DNA from: Yinghuangia soli
GTDB lineage: Bacteria; Actinomycetota; Actinomycetes; Streptomycetales; Streptomycetaceae
Direction: 5' to 3'
Assembly: GCF_021502675.1 (NCBI RefSeq)
Contig: NZ_JAKFHA010000024.1
Span: forward strand, 1 to 64,000
DNA: 64,000 bases
Position 1 is the stretch's first letter, and each line of letters starts with the position of its first letter. Below, one piece after another: positions 1 to 7,369 of this stretch. A program made the translations under genes and the position numbers. The notes under the pieces are model-generated. The model ran no database searches, was not told where the DNA came from, and saw only the letters and a program-made list of their open reading frames with translations.

Positions 1-1
1 G

Positions 2-1579
2 GGGTTCGGGATCTCGTCGGGGGGCGGCGGCGGCGCCGGGGGGGGGGCCGCCCGGGTCGCCGGGGTGCTGGCGGCGGTGTTCGGCGGGTCGAATCTGCAG
101 GTCTCCGGGCCCACCGGGGCCATGACCGTCGTGCTGGTGCCGATCGTGCACGAGTACGGCGCGTCCGGCGTCCTGACCGTCGGCTTCCTCGCCGGGCTGC
201 TGCTCATCGCGCTGGCAGTGGCACGAGCAGGCCGGTACATGGCGTACGTCCCGGCTCCCGTGGTCGAAGGCTTCACGCTCGGCATCGCCGGTGTCATCGC
301 GTTGCAGCAAGTCCCGGCGATGCTCGGGGTCCCCGCTCCCGAGGGCGACAAGACCGCCGTGGTGGCGTGGCACGCCGTCGAAGAGTTCGCCCGCGAACCG
401 CACGGTGCCGCCTTGGCGTTGGCCGTGCCGGTGGCGCTGATGATGCTGGTGGGCGCGCGGTGGCGGCCGACGATTCCGTTCTCGCTGCTCGCCGTGGCCG
501 CCGCGACCCTGCTTGCGCAGTACACGCACCTGGACGTGGCACGCATCGGCGAACTCCCCGCCGGACTGCCTGCTCCCTCGTTCGGGTTCCTCGACCTGTC
601 CGCGGTCGGCTCGCTGCTCGCGCCCGCGGTCGCCGTCGCGGCCCTGGCGGCGCTCGAATCGCTGCTGTCGGCCACCGTCGCGGACGGCATGACGGTCAAT
701 CAGAAGCACGATCCGGATCGTGAGCTGTTCGGACAGGGCGTGGCGAATTTGGCGGTGCCGCTGTTCGGCGGGGTGCCGGCGACCGCCGCCATCGCGCGCA
801 CCGCGGTCAACGTCCGTAGTGGGGCTGCTTCCAGGTCGGCCGCCATCACGCACGCGCTGGTGCTGGCCGCTGTGGTGTTCGCCGCCGCGCCGCTGGTGGC
901 CCGGATCCCCGTCGCGGCGCTGGCCGGGGTGCTGGTGGCGACCGCGGTGCGCATGGTCGAGGTCGGCTCGGTGCGGGCCATCGCCGGATCGACGCGGTCC
1001 GACGCCGTGGTGCTGGTGCTGACGGCCGCCGCGACCCTCGCCCTCGACTTGGTCAAGGCCGTGGTCCTCGGCTTGCTGGTGGCCGGCGCGCTGGCGCTGC
1101 GCGCGGTGGCGAAGAACGCGCGCGTCGACCAGGTCCCCCTGGGCGACGACCTTCCCGAGGACCACCGCGCGGAGGAACACGCCCTGCTGGCGGAGCACAT
1201 TGTGGCGTACCGGATCGACGGGCCGCTGTTCTTCGCCGCCGCGCACCGGTTCCTGCTGGAACTGACCGAGGTCGCCGACGTCCACGCCGTCATCCTGCGG
1301 ATGTCCCGGATCAGCACCATCGACGCGTCCGGCGCCCTCGTCCTCAAAGACGCGGTCGACCGCCTCGGACGCCGTGGCATCGCCGTGTACGTGTCCGGCA
1401 TCCGCGAGGGCCACCACCGCACCCTGGACGCCCTCGGTGTCGTGGACGAACTACGTGTCTCCGGAAGGGTGTTCGACAGCACTCCGGAAGCGATCGCCGC
1501 CGTTCGGCGGCACCTGCACGACAGCGGGATCCTGCCCGCCGACGCCCTCGGCCCCGTACCTGTGGAGAGCACCCGATGA
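2..1579 (+). CDS. SulP/SLC26-family anion transporter with STAS domain (5' partial)
   Basis: This is a membrane transporter of the SulP family, which moves sulfate, bicarbonate or other small anions. The reading frame is open to the left edge, so the true start lies outside the window; a GTG at 65 is only an internal codon. The first residues match the family's second-helix region, with the motif GGSNLQVSGPTGA. About ten hydrophobic segments follow up to roughly residue 370. A cytoplasmic STAS domain (about residues 390-490, with the conserved STIDASG patch) closes the protein. The first 60 bases are an extreme G/C run and may contain sequencing errors. The stop overlaps the next ATG by four bases (ATGA), so the two genes are probably translationally coupled. 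The ArsR gene at 3066 may regulate the unit. Confidence 0.9.
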   Translation, partial: GFGISSGGGGGAGGGAARVAGVLAAVFGGSNLQVSGPTGAMTVVLVPIVHEYGASGVLTVGFLAGLLLIALAVARAGRYMAYVPAPVVEGFTLGIAGVIALQQVPAMLGVPAPEGDKTAVVAWHAVEEFAREPHGAALALAVPVALMMLVGARWRPTIPFSLLAVAAATLLAQYTHLDVARIGELPAGLPAPSFGFLDLSAVGSLLAPAVAVAALAALESLLSATVADGMTVNQKHDPDRELFGQGVANLAVPLFGGVPATAAIARTAVNVRSGAASRSAAITHALVLAAVVFAAAPLVARIPVAALAGVLVATAVRMVEVGSVRAIAGSTRSDAVVLVLTAAATLALDLVKAVVLGLLVAGALALRAVAKNARVDQVPLGDDLPEDHRAEEHALLAEHIVAYRIDGPLFFAAAHRFLLELTEVADVHAVILRMSRISTIDASGALVLKDAVDRLGRRGIAVYVSGIREGHHRTLDALGVVDELRVSGRVFDSTPEAIAAVRRHLHDSGILPADALGPVPVESTR

Positions 1580-2037
1580 CCAAGCACAGCTCCTCGGCGC
1601 CACGGCTGGTGGAGGTATCCGGCGCCGAAGCGCTGTGGCTGCTCGAAGGCGCCCGCATCGGACGCCTGGTGTTCACGCTCCACGGCCTGCCCGCGGTCCG
1701 TCCCGCCGGCCATGTCCTGGAGCACGGCACGCTGGTCGTGCGCGCCGCCGTACCGCTCGTCGCGCTGAGGATCCCCGGCGGCGGGCCCGCGGTCCTGAGC
1801 TATCACGCCGACGAGGTCGATCCGGGCTCCGGGCGCGGTTGGACGGTGACTGCGCACGGCCCTGCCGAACCGCTCACCGAGCCGCACGCCGAGGCGCACT
1901 ACCGGCGCGTGCTGCCCGGTTGGGCGCACGGCCCGCACGACACGCTGCTGCGTCTGCGCCCGCAGAGCACCGCCGGGTACCGGCTCGGCCGCCTACTGGC
2001 TCCGGTGCCGGACCCGCATCCGGGTGCCACACCGTGA
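1576..2037 (+). CDS. Pyridoxamine 5'-phosphate oxidase-like flavin-binding protein
   Basis: This 153-residue protein resembles the small PPOX-fold proteins (Pfam Pyridox_ox_2 type) common in actinomycetes. The diagnostic part is the N-terminal stretch with LLEGARIGRLVF followed by a Gly/Pro-rich strand region. Such proteins bind FMN, F420 or heme as split-barrel dimers; the substrate here cannot be read from sequence. The ATG overlaps the transporter stop, and the TGA overlaps the GTG of the downstream ATPase gene, so it lies in a tightly packed operon. No signal peptide or membrane segment is visible. Confidence 0.75.
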   Translation: MTKHSSSAPRLVEVSGAEALWLLEGARIGRLVFTLHGLPAVRPAGHVLEHGTLVVRAAVPLVALRIPGGGPAVLSYHADEVDPGSGRGWTVTAHGPAEPLTEPHAEAHYRRVLPGWAHGPHDTLLRLRPQSTAGYRLGRLLAPVPDPHPGATP

Positions 2038-2453
2038 ACGTGCTGACCCCACGGCACCGCCGCCACGTACTGACTGCGCCCTCGGTCCCCGCCACCGTCA
2101 CTCTGGCGCGCCGGACCGGCGAGCAGACCTGGGCGGCGTGGGGCGTCAATCCCTCCCACACGATGCTCGGCCCCGCACTGCTCATCCTCACCGAGTTGGT
2201 CACCAACAGTGTCCGGCACGCCGCCGAGGCCTCCCCCACCCTCGACGTCATCTACGCCCACGCCGACGGCGTGCTCGCGTTCGCGGTCCACGACCGCCAC
2301 CCGTTCCTGCCGCGCTTCGTCCGCGGCGCCGCCCCGCACGGGCACGGTCTCGAACTGACCGCCGAACTGGTCGCCGAACACCGCGGCGTGCACATCGCCC
2401 GCCCGGACATCGACGGGGCCGGCAAGACCGTCTGGATCACCCTGCCGCTGTGA
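2034..2453 (+). CDS. Anti-sigma-factor-type ATP-binding protein (HATPase_c_2)
   Basis: This 139-residue protein has the single-domain GHKL ATPase fold used by RsbW/SpoIIAB-like serine kinases and by the many Streptomyces regulatory ATPases. The N box is visible as LTELVTNSVRHA, and a G-rich loop follows as PHGHGLELTAELV. I chose the GTG at 2034 because it overlaps the preceding TGA. The protein starts with a typical short basic leader before the domain. It probably binds a sigma factor or anti-anti-sigma partner. The partner is not encoded nearby, except that the SulP transporter upstream carries a STAS domain, the fold such kinases recognise. That link is inference. Confidence 0.8.
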   Translation: MNVLTPRHRRHVLTAPSVPATVTLARRTGEQTWAAWGVNPSHTMLGPALLILTELVTNSVRHAAEASPTLDVIYAHADGVLAFAVHDRHPFLPRFVRGAAPHGHGLELTAELVAEHRGVHIARPDIDGAGKTVWITLPL

Positions 2454-2502
2454 CACCCGCAATCCACCCGACCGCTGGACCCATGCGAAAGAGGTGCCGT
2501 CC

Positions 2503-2703
2503 GTGTCCTTCGAAATCACCGTGATCACCCCCGACGGCAAACCCGCCGAACCGCGGCGCGTGGACGCCGCGACCGCGCGCACGCTCATCGACCAAGCCGC
2601 CGCGGACGGGCAGCAACTGCGGATTCGCCCGACCTCTGCAGCGCACGCCGCCGAACCGGAGTCCGGACGCGAGTCCCTGCCGGCAGCCGGGGCGCCGCAA
2701 TGA
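2503..2703 (+). CDS. Small hypothetical protein (66 aa)
   Basis: This short protein has a predicted beta-rich beginning (SFEITVITPDGKPAEPRRVD) and an Ala/Glu-rich tail. I chose GTG 2503 because an AAAGAGG ribosome site lies eight bases upstream; a GTG at 2494 would overlap that site. I do not recognise a family. Its stop overlaps the ATG of the next gene (ATGA), so the two small genes are probably made together. Codon use is ordinary for the region. Confidence 0.6.
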   Translation: MSFEITVITPDGKPAEPRRVDAATARTLIDQAAADGQQLRIRPTSAAHAAEPESGRESLPAAGAPQ

Positions 2704-2885
2704 ACGACGACACCCCTGAGGCACCGGAACGGCAGATCCCGCCGCCGCCCGTGCGGCGAGGCGAGTCGCAGCGCGACATCGAACGCGGGATCCTCCGCTG
2801 GATGTTCGTGTTCTTTTTCGGCACCCACCTCATCGGCGGCGCCATCTGGCTGGCCATCTATCTGTCCGGGCGCGGCGGACGCTGA
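2700..2885 (+). CDS. Small single-span membrane protein (61 aa), DUF6126-like
   Basis: The first 30 residues are acidic and proline-rich, followed by an Arg/Glu-rich stretch. A single hydrophobic helix (FVFFFGTHLIGGAIWLAIYL) and a short basic end (SGRGGR) complete the protein, suggesting an N-in or N-out single-span membrane protein. The layout recalls the actinobacterial DUF6126 small membrane proteins, but this assignment is from memory of the pattern. It is coupled to the gene before it by an ATGA overlap. The 180 bases after it contain a short coding-like stretch (about 2890-3057) without a start, possibly a gene remnant. Confidence 0.6.
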   Translation: MNDDTPEAPERQIPPPPVRRGESQRDIERGILRWMFVFFFGTHLIGGAIWLAIYLSGRGGR

Positions 2886-3065
2886 CCCGTTTCGGAAGCC
2901 GCCGCCACCGAACGCCGGGCACACTCCGTCGACGCTCGCGTGCGCGCTGGGCGCCCTGCAGGACGCGCTTCGGCAGGCGCAAGCCGACGGGGTAGCGTTT
3001 CCCGCACCGGGCGAGCACATGATCGTCGAGTCGGAGCTGTGTGAGGGCGGAAAGGGTTGAGCGCG

Positions 3066-3407
3066 GTGGCGGTTCCGCTGTACGAAGCGAAGGCGGAGTT
3101 CTTCCGGATGCTCGGGCACCCCGTCCGCATCCGGGTGCTGGAGCTGCTCCAGGAGGGGCCGATGCCGGTCCGCGATCTGCTGGCCGCGATCGAGATCGAG
3201 CCGTCCAGCCTGTCGCAGCAGCTCGCGGTGCTGCGCCGGTCCGGGATTGTCACCGCCGAACGGGACGGGTCCACGGTGGTGTACCGGCTCGCAGGCGGCG
3301 ACGTCGCCGACCTGATGCGGGCCGCCCGGCGCATCCTCACCGAGATGCTCGCCGGACAGAACGAGCTCTTGGCGGAACTGCGCGACGCCGAGTCCGCCGC
3401 GTCGTAG
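3066..3407 (+). CDS. ArsR/SmtB-family transcriptional regulator
   Basis: This 113-residue winged-helix repressor has the family core AEFFRMLGHPVRIRVLELL followed by a helix-turn-helix with SSLSQQLAVLRRSGIV. It has no cysteines, so it does not look like a thiol metal sensor. Similar proteins are often found beside SulP transporter genes in streptomycetes, and the SulP gene lies at the start of this window. Start choice: a GGAAAGGG ribosome site directly abuts a TTG at 3057, so the GTG at 3066, about nine bases downstream, fits better. It ends the first gene block, just before the integrase remnant. Confidence 0.8.
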   Translation: MAVPLYEAKAEFFRMLGHPVRIRVLELLQEGPMPVRDLLAAIEIEPSSLSQQLAVLRRSGIVTAERDGSTVVYRLAGGDVADLMRAARRILTEMLAGQNELLAELRDAESAAS

Positions 3408-3484
3408 AAGGGCGTCCAACAGCTCGCCGGCCTTGTGGGTGCCGAGAACTCCATCCGTGCAGATGGCAGCTGGTAAGGCTGCGT

Positions 3485-3880
3485 ATGACCCGTTCGCCGG
3501 CTGAGCCCACAGAAGTGATCACTGTTGCGGCAGCATGCTCAGCTGTGCTGCGCCGATTCGCCTACCTCGCCGTGACGAACGCGTTCGCCGCGCTGCGGCT
3601 GCTGCCCATCAGCGACCGCGACAAAGATGCCGAGATCCTGGCTCTGCGTCACCAGATCACCGTCCGCGAACGCCAACTCGACAACCGGCAAACGCGGTTC
3701 ACGGGGCCGGACCGGGCGATGCAGCGCCAGTACATCCTCGCGGTCATCGAGCACACCACCCGGCGCATCCGCGACCGGGACGGCAAGTTCCCGGCTCTGT
3801 TCGACGAGATCCGCGCCGACGCACGGATCCGCACCGTTCTGACCGCGGTGCGCACCCCTCGGATGAACGCGGTCGAGGCT
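3485..3880 (+). pseudogene. Decayed IS481/IS3-type integrase (internally deleted)
   Basis: The frame from ATG 3485 reads like the N-terminus of a streptomycete integrase-core transposase (LLPISDRDKDAEILALRHQI). It then jumps directly to the later motif [15 protein letters not shown] and again to RDGKFPALFDEI and RTPRMNAVE. The segments between these motifs, which normally make up over half of a protein of about 350 residues, are missing. The frame continues past the similarity to 4075 without sense. This is therefore a deletion remnant and not an active element. No clear terminal inverted repeats were found. A second relative lies at 50.6-51.1 kb. Confidence 0.75.
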
Positions 3881-3960
3881 GGACGGGCTCAGGGCATACG
3901 CGCCGCTGAGCTGCCTGCCGGTGGGCGGCGCGGGCGACGGGTGCTCCCGAGACGGGCTGC

Positions 3961-4338
3961 TCAGCTGCAGTCGCCGTCGGCGGTGCGGCAGGCGTCCAGG
4001 CCTTCGGGGCTGGAAGAGGCGAGGGTGGCGAGCAGGCGCATGGGGGTGACGAGGGCGTCGCAGCACAGGGCGTAGACGTTGGCGCGGCCGCGGGGGGTGA
4101 CGGTGACCAGTCCCTGGTCGCGCAGCGGCGCGAGGTGGTGGCTGACCAGGGTCTGGCCCAGGCCGGTGGCGTCGGTGAGTTCGCGGACGGTATGGGGGCG
4201 TTCGGCGAGCAGGAGGACGAGGGTGAGGCGGTGCTCGTCGCCCAGCGCCTTGAGGAGCGGCGCGAGGGTCGCGGCACGGGTGGCTGCGGTCTCCGGCTCC
4301 AGGAGGTGGATGTCCAGCGTCTGCGTCATGTCCGCCAT
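3961..4338 (-). CDS. arsR: ArsR-family repressor, first of four in the arsenic island
   Basis: This 125-residue winged-helix protein has recognition helix GQTLVSHHLAPLRDQGL. It has a Cys-Cys pair at residues 92-93 and two more cysteines near the C-terminus (117, 124), a plausible trivalent arsenic site away from the DNA-binding helix. It is divergent from the arsO-like gene. The operator lies exactly between the -35 and -10 boxes of that gene, so it most likely represses arsO and perhaps itself. An alternative start at 4329 (MTQTLDIH) is equally possible because neither start has a strong ribosome site. Confidence 0.85.
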   Translation of the reverse strand: MADMTQTLDIHLLEPETAATRAATLAPLLKALGDEHRLTLVLLLAERPHTVRELTDATGLGQTLVSHHLAPLRDQGLVTVTPRGRANVYALCCDALVTPMRLLATLASSSPEGLDACRTADGDCS

Positions 4339-4354
4339 TGTGCCACAGCACTTA

Positions 4355-4384
4355 TTGGCATCAACAGCATTTGCTGTTTATAGT
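4355..4384 (+). promoter_or_regulatory. arsO promoter with an ArsR operator in its spacer
   Basis: A -35 box TTGGCA (4355-4360) and a -10 box TATAGT (4379-4384) are separated by 18 bases. Both boxes match consensus in five of six positions. The spacer contains a perfect inverted repeat, AACAGCA/TGCTGTT (4363-4369 and 4372-4378), with a two-base centre. A repressor bound there would block RNA polymerase. The adjacent divergent ArsR is the obvious candidate. Confidence 0.75.
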
Positions 4385-4434
4385 TGCCGTCGTTGTCAGG
4401 ACCCGTTTCCCGTGAACGACCGAGGAGTCATGCC

Positions 4435-5961
4435 ATGAGCACCGCCCAGGACCAGGCCGCGGCCCAGCTGCCCGTCGTCGTCATCGGGGCCGGCCCGATC
4501 GGGCTCGCCGCCGCGGCGCACCTCGTCGAGCGCGGCCTGGAGCCGCTGGTGATCGAGGCCGGGGCGAGCGTCGGCGCCGCGATCCAGGAGTGGGGGCACG
4601 TGCGGCTGTTCTCGCCGTGGGAGTTCGACACCGACGCGGCAGCACGCCGGCTCCTGGAGCCGACCGGCTGGACCGCGCCGCCGGCGGAGATCCTGCCGAC
4701 CGGCGCCGAGCTGGTCCGCGACTACCTCGCCCCGCTGGCCGCGACCCCGCAGCTGGCCTCGCGGATCCGCACCGGCACCCGCGTCATCGCGGTGTCGCGG
4801 CGCGGCGTCGACAAGACCCGCACCATCGGACGCGAGGACCACCCGCTGTTCGTCCGCACCGTCGACGGCGAAGGCGTCGTCCGCGACATCGAGGCCCGCG
4901 CGGTCATCGACGCGTCCGGGACCTGGGGACGAGCGAACCCGCTCGGGGACTCCGGCCTGGCGGCGGTCGGCGAGGCGGAGGCCGCGCCGTACCTGAGCGG
5001 CGCGCTGCCGGACGTGCTGGGCCGCGACCGCGCCCGGTTCGCGGGCAAGCACGCGCTGGTGGTCGGCATGGGCCACTCGGCGGCGAACACGCTCCTGTCC
5101 CTGGTCGAGCTGGCGGAGACCGAACCCGGTACGCGGATCACCTGGGCGGTGCGCGGTGCCTCGGTGGCGCGGTTGTACGGCGGCGGTGACGCGGACGGGT
5201 TGCCGGCGCGCGGTGCGCTCGGCTCGCGGGTAAGGGCGGCCGTGCAGGCGGGCGTGATCACCCTGGTCCGCAGCTTCACCATCGCCAGGTTCGAGGTGCC
5301 CAAAGGTGCTTCAGGCCCGGTGCAGGTTGTCGGCAGCACTCCCGAGGGTGTGCAGAGCATCGCTGCGGACGTCGTCGTCGCGGCGACGGGGTTCCGCCCG
5401 GACCTGGACATGCTGCGCGAAGTCCGGCTGGAGATCGACGCGAGCACCGAAGCGCCGGTCAAGCTCGCGCCGATGATCGACCCGAACTTCCACAGCTGCG
5501 GCACCGTACCCCCGCACGGCGAACGCGAACTCGCGCACCCCGAGCAGGACTTCTACATCGCGGGCATGAAGAGCTACGGCCGCGCGCCGACATTCCTGAT
5601 GGCGACCGGCTACGAGCAGGCACGCTCGATCGTCGCCGCCATCGCCGGCGATCGCGAAGCCGCCGACAACGTCGAGCTGGAGCTGCCGGAGACCGGCGTC
5701 TGCTCGACGAACCTGCCCGGCGAGGACGAGGCCGGCAACTGCGGCAGCTCGTGCGGGACCACCGCCGAACCGGTCACCGTGTCCTCCTGCGGCGATGCCG
5801 CGGAGTCTGCGGCGTCGCCGTGCGGAACGGCCGAGGCTCCTGCCATCGAGGGCGACGGGTGCTGCGGTCCGTCCGTTCCGGAGCCGGTGAAGATCGGCGT
5901 CGGGTTCGCCACCGGTCTGCCGAACGGCCTTGCAGGCGCGCTCGAACGCGGCGACGCCTGA
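4435..5961 (+). CDS. arsO: ArsO-like flavin-dependent monooxygenase with Cys-rich tail
   Basis: This 508-residue oxidoreductase has an N-terminal FAD dinucleotide motif (VVVIGAGPIGLAAAAHL), a second NAD(P)-type Rossmann motif in the middle (ALVVGMGHSAANTLL) and the ATGFRPD motif near residue 335. Flavoproteins of this kind are encoded in streptomycete ars clusters and called ArsO; the reaction is thought to be oxidation or detoxification of arsenicals but is not fully established. After about residue 420 the enzyme domain ends and an unusual tail of about 90 residues begins. It contains CSTNL, NCGSSCG, SSCG, PCG and GCCGPS motifs, which could bind As(III). ATG 4435 has a GAGGAG site seven bases upstream. 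Transcription is probably controlled by the operator at 4363. Confidence 0.8.
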   Translation: MSTAQDQAAAQLPVVVIGAGPIGLAAAAHLVERGLEPLVIEAGASVGAAIQEWGHVRLFSPWEFDTDAAARRLLEPTGWTAPPAEILPTGAELVRDYLAPLAATPQLASRIRTGTRVIAVSRRGVDKTRTIGREDHPLFVRTVDGEGVVRDIEARAVIDASGTWGRANPLGDSGLAAVGEAEAAPYLSGALPDVLGRDRARFAGKHALVVGMGHSAANTLLSLVELAETEPGTRITWAVRGASVARLYGGGDADGLPARGALGSRVRAAVQAGVITLVRSFTIARFEVPKGASGPVQVVGSTPEGVQSIAADVVVAATGFRPDLDMLREVRLEIDASTEAPVKLAPMIDPNFHSCGTVPPHGERELAHPEQDFYIAGMKSYGRAPTFLMATGYEQARSIVAAIAGDREAADNVELELPETGVCSTNLPGEDEAGNCGSSCGTTAEPVTVSSCGDAAESAASPCGTAEAPAIEGDGCCGPSVPEPVKIGVGFATGLPNGLAGALERGDA

Positions 5962-6339
5962 CCTTGACCCGGTCGCGACGGAGCGGGCAGGCGTCGATGT
6001 CGGCGTCCCGCCCGCTCCGCGTACCCCGGCGACCGCACCTCCCGCGCCTGAAGCCGCGGCCGACGCACTTCTTCGGCCGCGGCTCCGTGCTGTGCTGATC
6101 GCGCTGTGCGTCACCGAGATCACCAGCTGGGGCATCCGCTACGGGGCGCCGCGTCGTACGGGACGCTGTCGGGCATCCGGTCCGCACCGGCGATGGCCGC
6201 CTCCGCGCTCGCGCCGTGGGCGGGTGCGGCGCTTGCCGGGCCGCTCGGCGGCGATCCGCACATGTTCGCGCTGCCGGCGGCGCTCGACTCGCCGCCGCGC
6301 TGCCCGCGTTCGGCCCATCCCGCTCCGAGGAACGACCGC
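5930..6339 (+). pseudogene. Deleted MFS transporter remnant after arsO
   Basis: The first part (to about 6150) reads LRPRLRAVLIALCVTEITSWGI, typical of the first helix of an MFS permease. After that the frame changes and the sequence resumes with YGTLSGIRSAPAMAASALAPWAGAALAGPLGG, a late-helix MFS segment, followed by an Ala-rich end with a further frameshift near 6290. The middle of the protein, perhaps 250-300 residues, is missing. The frame overlaps the arsO end by 32 bases. An MFS permease directly after arsO would be a plausible arsenical exporter in the ancestor. The two fused ends show a deletion and not a simple frameshift. Confidence 0.7.
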
Positions 6340-6474
6340 ATGAGCGTCCCGCACCGCCACAATGTCGTCGTCATCAGGACCGGCACCGCGTCAGCCACCC
6401 TCAACGGGGCCGCGCGCACCGCCAAGCCGGCCGTCGCCGAGATCGTCCGGCAGCTGCAGGAAGGCGCGTTCTGA
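6340..6474 (+). pseudogene. 44-codon remnant of a nucleotide-binding oxidoreductase
   Basis: ATG 6340 has a GAGGAA site seven bases upstream. The first residues (HNVVVIRTGTASATL) resemble the N-terminal dinucleotide-binding strand of an FAD or NAD protein, with an Arg where the first Gly would normally be. The frame then passes directly to a helical end (KPAVAEIVRQLQEGAF) and a stop. A real enzyme would be at least 300 residues, so this looks like another head-to-tail deletion product. The tail's family is not recognised. It could still be translated as a small peptide. Confidence 0.5.
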
Positions 6475-6480
6475 CGCAGG

Positions 6481-6533
6481 CAGCACGAAGGCCCGGGACG
6501 CACCGTCCCGGGCCTTTGCCGTGCTTCGTGCTG
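6481..6533. terminator. Nested bidirectional terminator hairpin
   Basis: An inner perfect 13-bp stem (6488-6500 with 6504-6516, loop CAC) ends in a short T run. An outer pair of 10-bp arms, CAGCACGAAG (6481-6490) and CTTCGTGCTG (6524-6533), can form an alternative or extended structure. It lies between the convergent arsO-side genes and arsI, so it can stop transcription from both sides. Confidence 0.8.
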
Positions 6534-6538
6534 CCGTG

Positions 6539-7021
6539 TCAGCAGCAGCCGCCACTACCGGCGGGCTGCAGCTCGAGGGCCTGCACACCTTCCGGCGCGT
6601 CGGCGGATGCGGCCGGGAGGCAGCAGGCGCTGCCTTCGTCGCGGGGGAGCTGGTCGGCGTCGGCCTTGACGACGTAGACCTCCCAGGGCTCGGCGCCGGG
6701 GCCGTGCACCCAGACCTTGTCCTGGACGGCGTAGCAACAGGTGGTGTCGTTCTCCTCGACGGTGGCCAGGCCCGCGCCGGCCAGCCGGGTGGTCGCGGCG
6801 GAGACCTGCTCGGCCGTCTCGACCTCGACGCCCAGGTGGTCCATGACGGTGGGCTCGCCCTCGGCGCCCTGGATCAGGACGAGCTTGAGTGGCGGCTCGG
6901 CGATCGCGAAGTTGGCGTAGCCGTCGCGGAGCTTGGCGGGCTCGGTGCCGAACAGCTTGCTGTAGAACGCGATCGAGGCGTCGAGGTCGGCGACGCGGAG
7001 CGCGAGCTGGACACGGGACAT
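6539..7021 (-). CDS. arsI: ArsI/CadI-family C-As lyase (VOC metalloenzyme)
   Basis: This 160-residue vicinal-oxygen-chelate protein resembles ArsI, the Fe(II)-dependent dioxygenase that cleaves carbon-arsenic bonds of trivalent methyl or aromatic arsenicals, and the mycobacterial CadI proteins. The family metal ligands are visible as Gln5, His62 in DHLGVEV and Glu114 in EPWEVYV. The vicinal thiol pair that binds organoarsenicals is Cys95-Cys96 in TTCCYAVQDKVW. Three extra cysteines lie in the C-terminal tail, including a terminal GGCC. A strong AGGAGGTC site precedes the ATG. It is the second gene of a small operon driven from the divergent ArsR promoter at about 7.3 kb. Confidence 0.88.
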   Translation of the reverse strand: MSRVQLALRVADLDASIAFYSKLFGTEPAKLRDGYANFAIAEPPLKLVLIQGAEGEPTVMDHLGVEVETAEQVSAATTRLAGAGLATVEENDTTCCYAVQDKVWVHGPGAEPWEVYVVKADADQLPRDEGSACCLPAASADAPEGVQALELQPAGSGGCC

Positions 7022-7087
7022 GGTGCGACCTCCTGGAGGTGTGGGCCGTGCTCGGATTCGGAGTCGGTCCGGGTCGGGCGGGGCGGA

Positions 7088-7264
7088 CTAGAACGCGCCG
7101 TGGATCGCGGACAGCTGGTTGCGCGTGCGCTGGGCGTCGGCGCGGCAGGCGCTGTCGCAGACCCGGCTGCAGCAGTCGCTGAAGCTCACCGACGCGAGCC
7201 GGCGTGCGCTGCGGCGGGCCGCTGCGGCGGCGAAGGTGCTGCGTACGCGCTGGATGCTGTTCAT
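7088..7264 (-). CDS. Small Arg/Ala-rich protein with CC-x3-C-x3-C motif (58 aa)
   Basis: This 58-residue basic protein carries four close cysteines (SDCCSRVCDSACRAD), a spacing suited to binding a thiophilic metalloid. ATG 7264 has an AAGGGG site just upstream. It lies between the ArsR gene (divergent) and arsI (same strand, 66 bases downstream), so it is co-transcribed with arsI. I do not know its function. Possibilities are an arsenic chaperone, a buffer protein or a regulator. There is no signal peptide. Confidence 0.7.
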   Translation of the reverse strand: MNSIQRVRSTFAAAAARRSARRLASVSFSDCCSRVCDSACRADAQRTRNQLSAIHGAF

Positions 7265-7301
7265 GTCCGCCCCTTGGAGTGCTGTTCCGACGCCTTGTTT
7301 C

Positions 7302-7369
7302 GACGTCTGTCGATATCCAGAAGCTTGCCTCGGGAATCGACGGCTGTCAATATTGACGTATGTCGAATC
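7302..7369. promoter_or_regulatory. ArsR operator region with three direct repeats
   Basis: Three copies of a 15-base element GACGnnTGTCRAtat are present at 7302-7316, 7339-7353 and 7355-7369; the third is the weakest. A perfect 12-base palindrome GTCAATATTGAC (7346-7357) ends two bases before the ArsR ATG. A -35-like TTGCCT (7325-7330) and a -10-like CAATAT (7348-7353) with 17-base spacing would start transcription at about 7360. The arsR mRNA is therefore probably leaderless. The same region must also hold the divergent promoter of the small Cys-rich gene and arsI. Confidence 0.65.

Noticed and set aside
65-1579. GTG 65 as the start of the SulP gene
   Set aside because: The frame is open to the edge and the family needs about 50 more residues upstream, so the gene is cut by the window.
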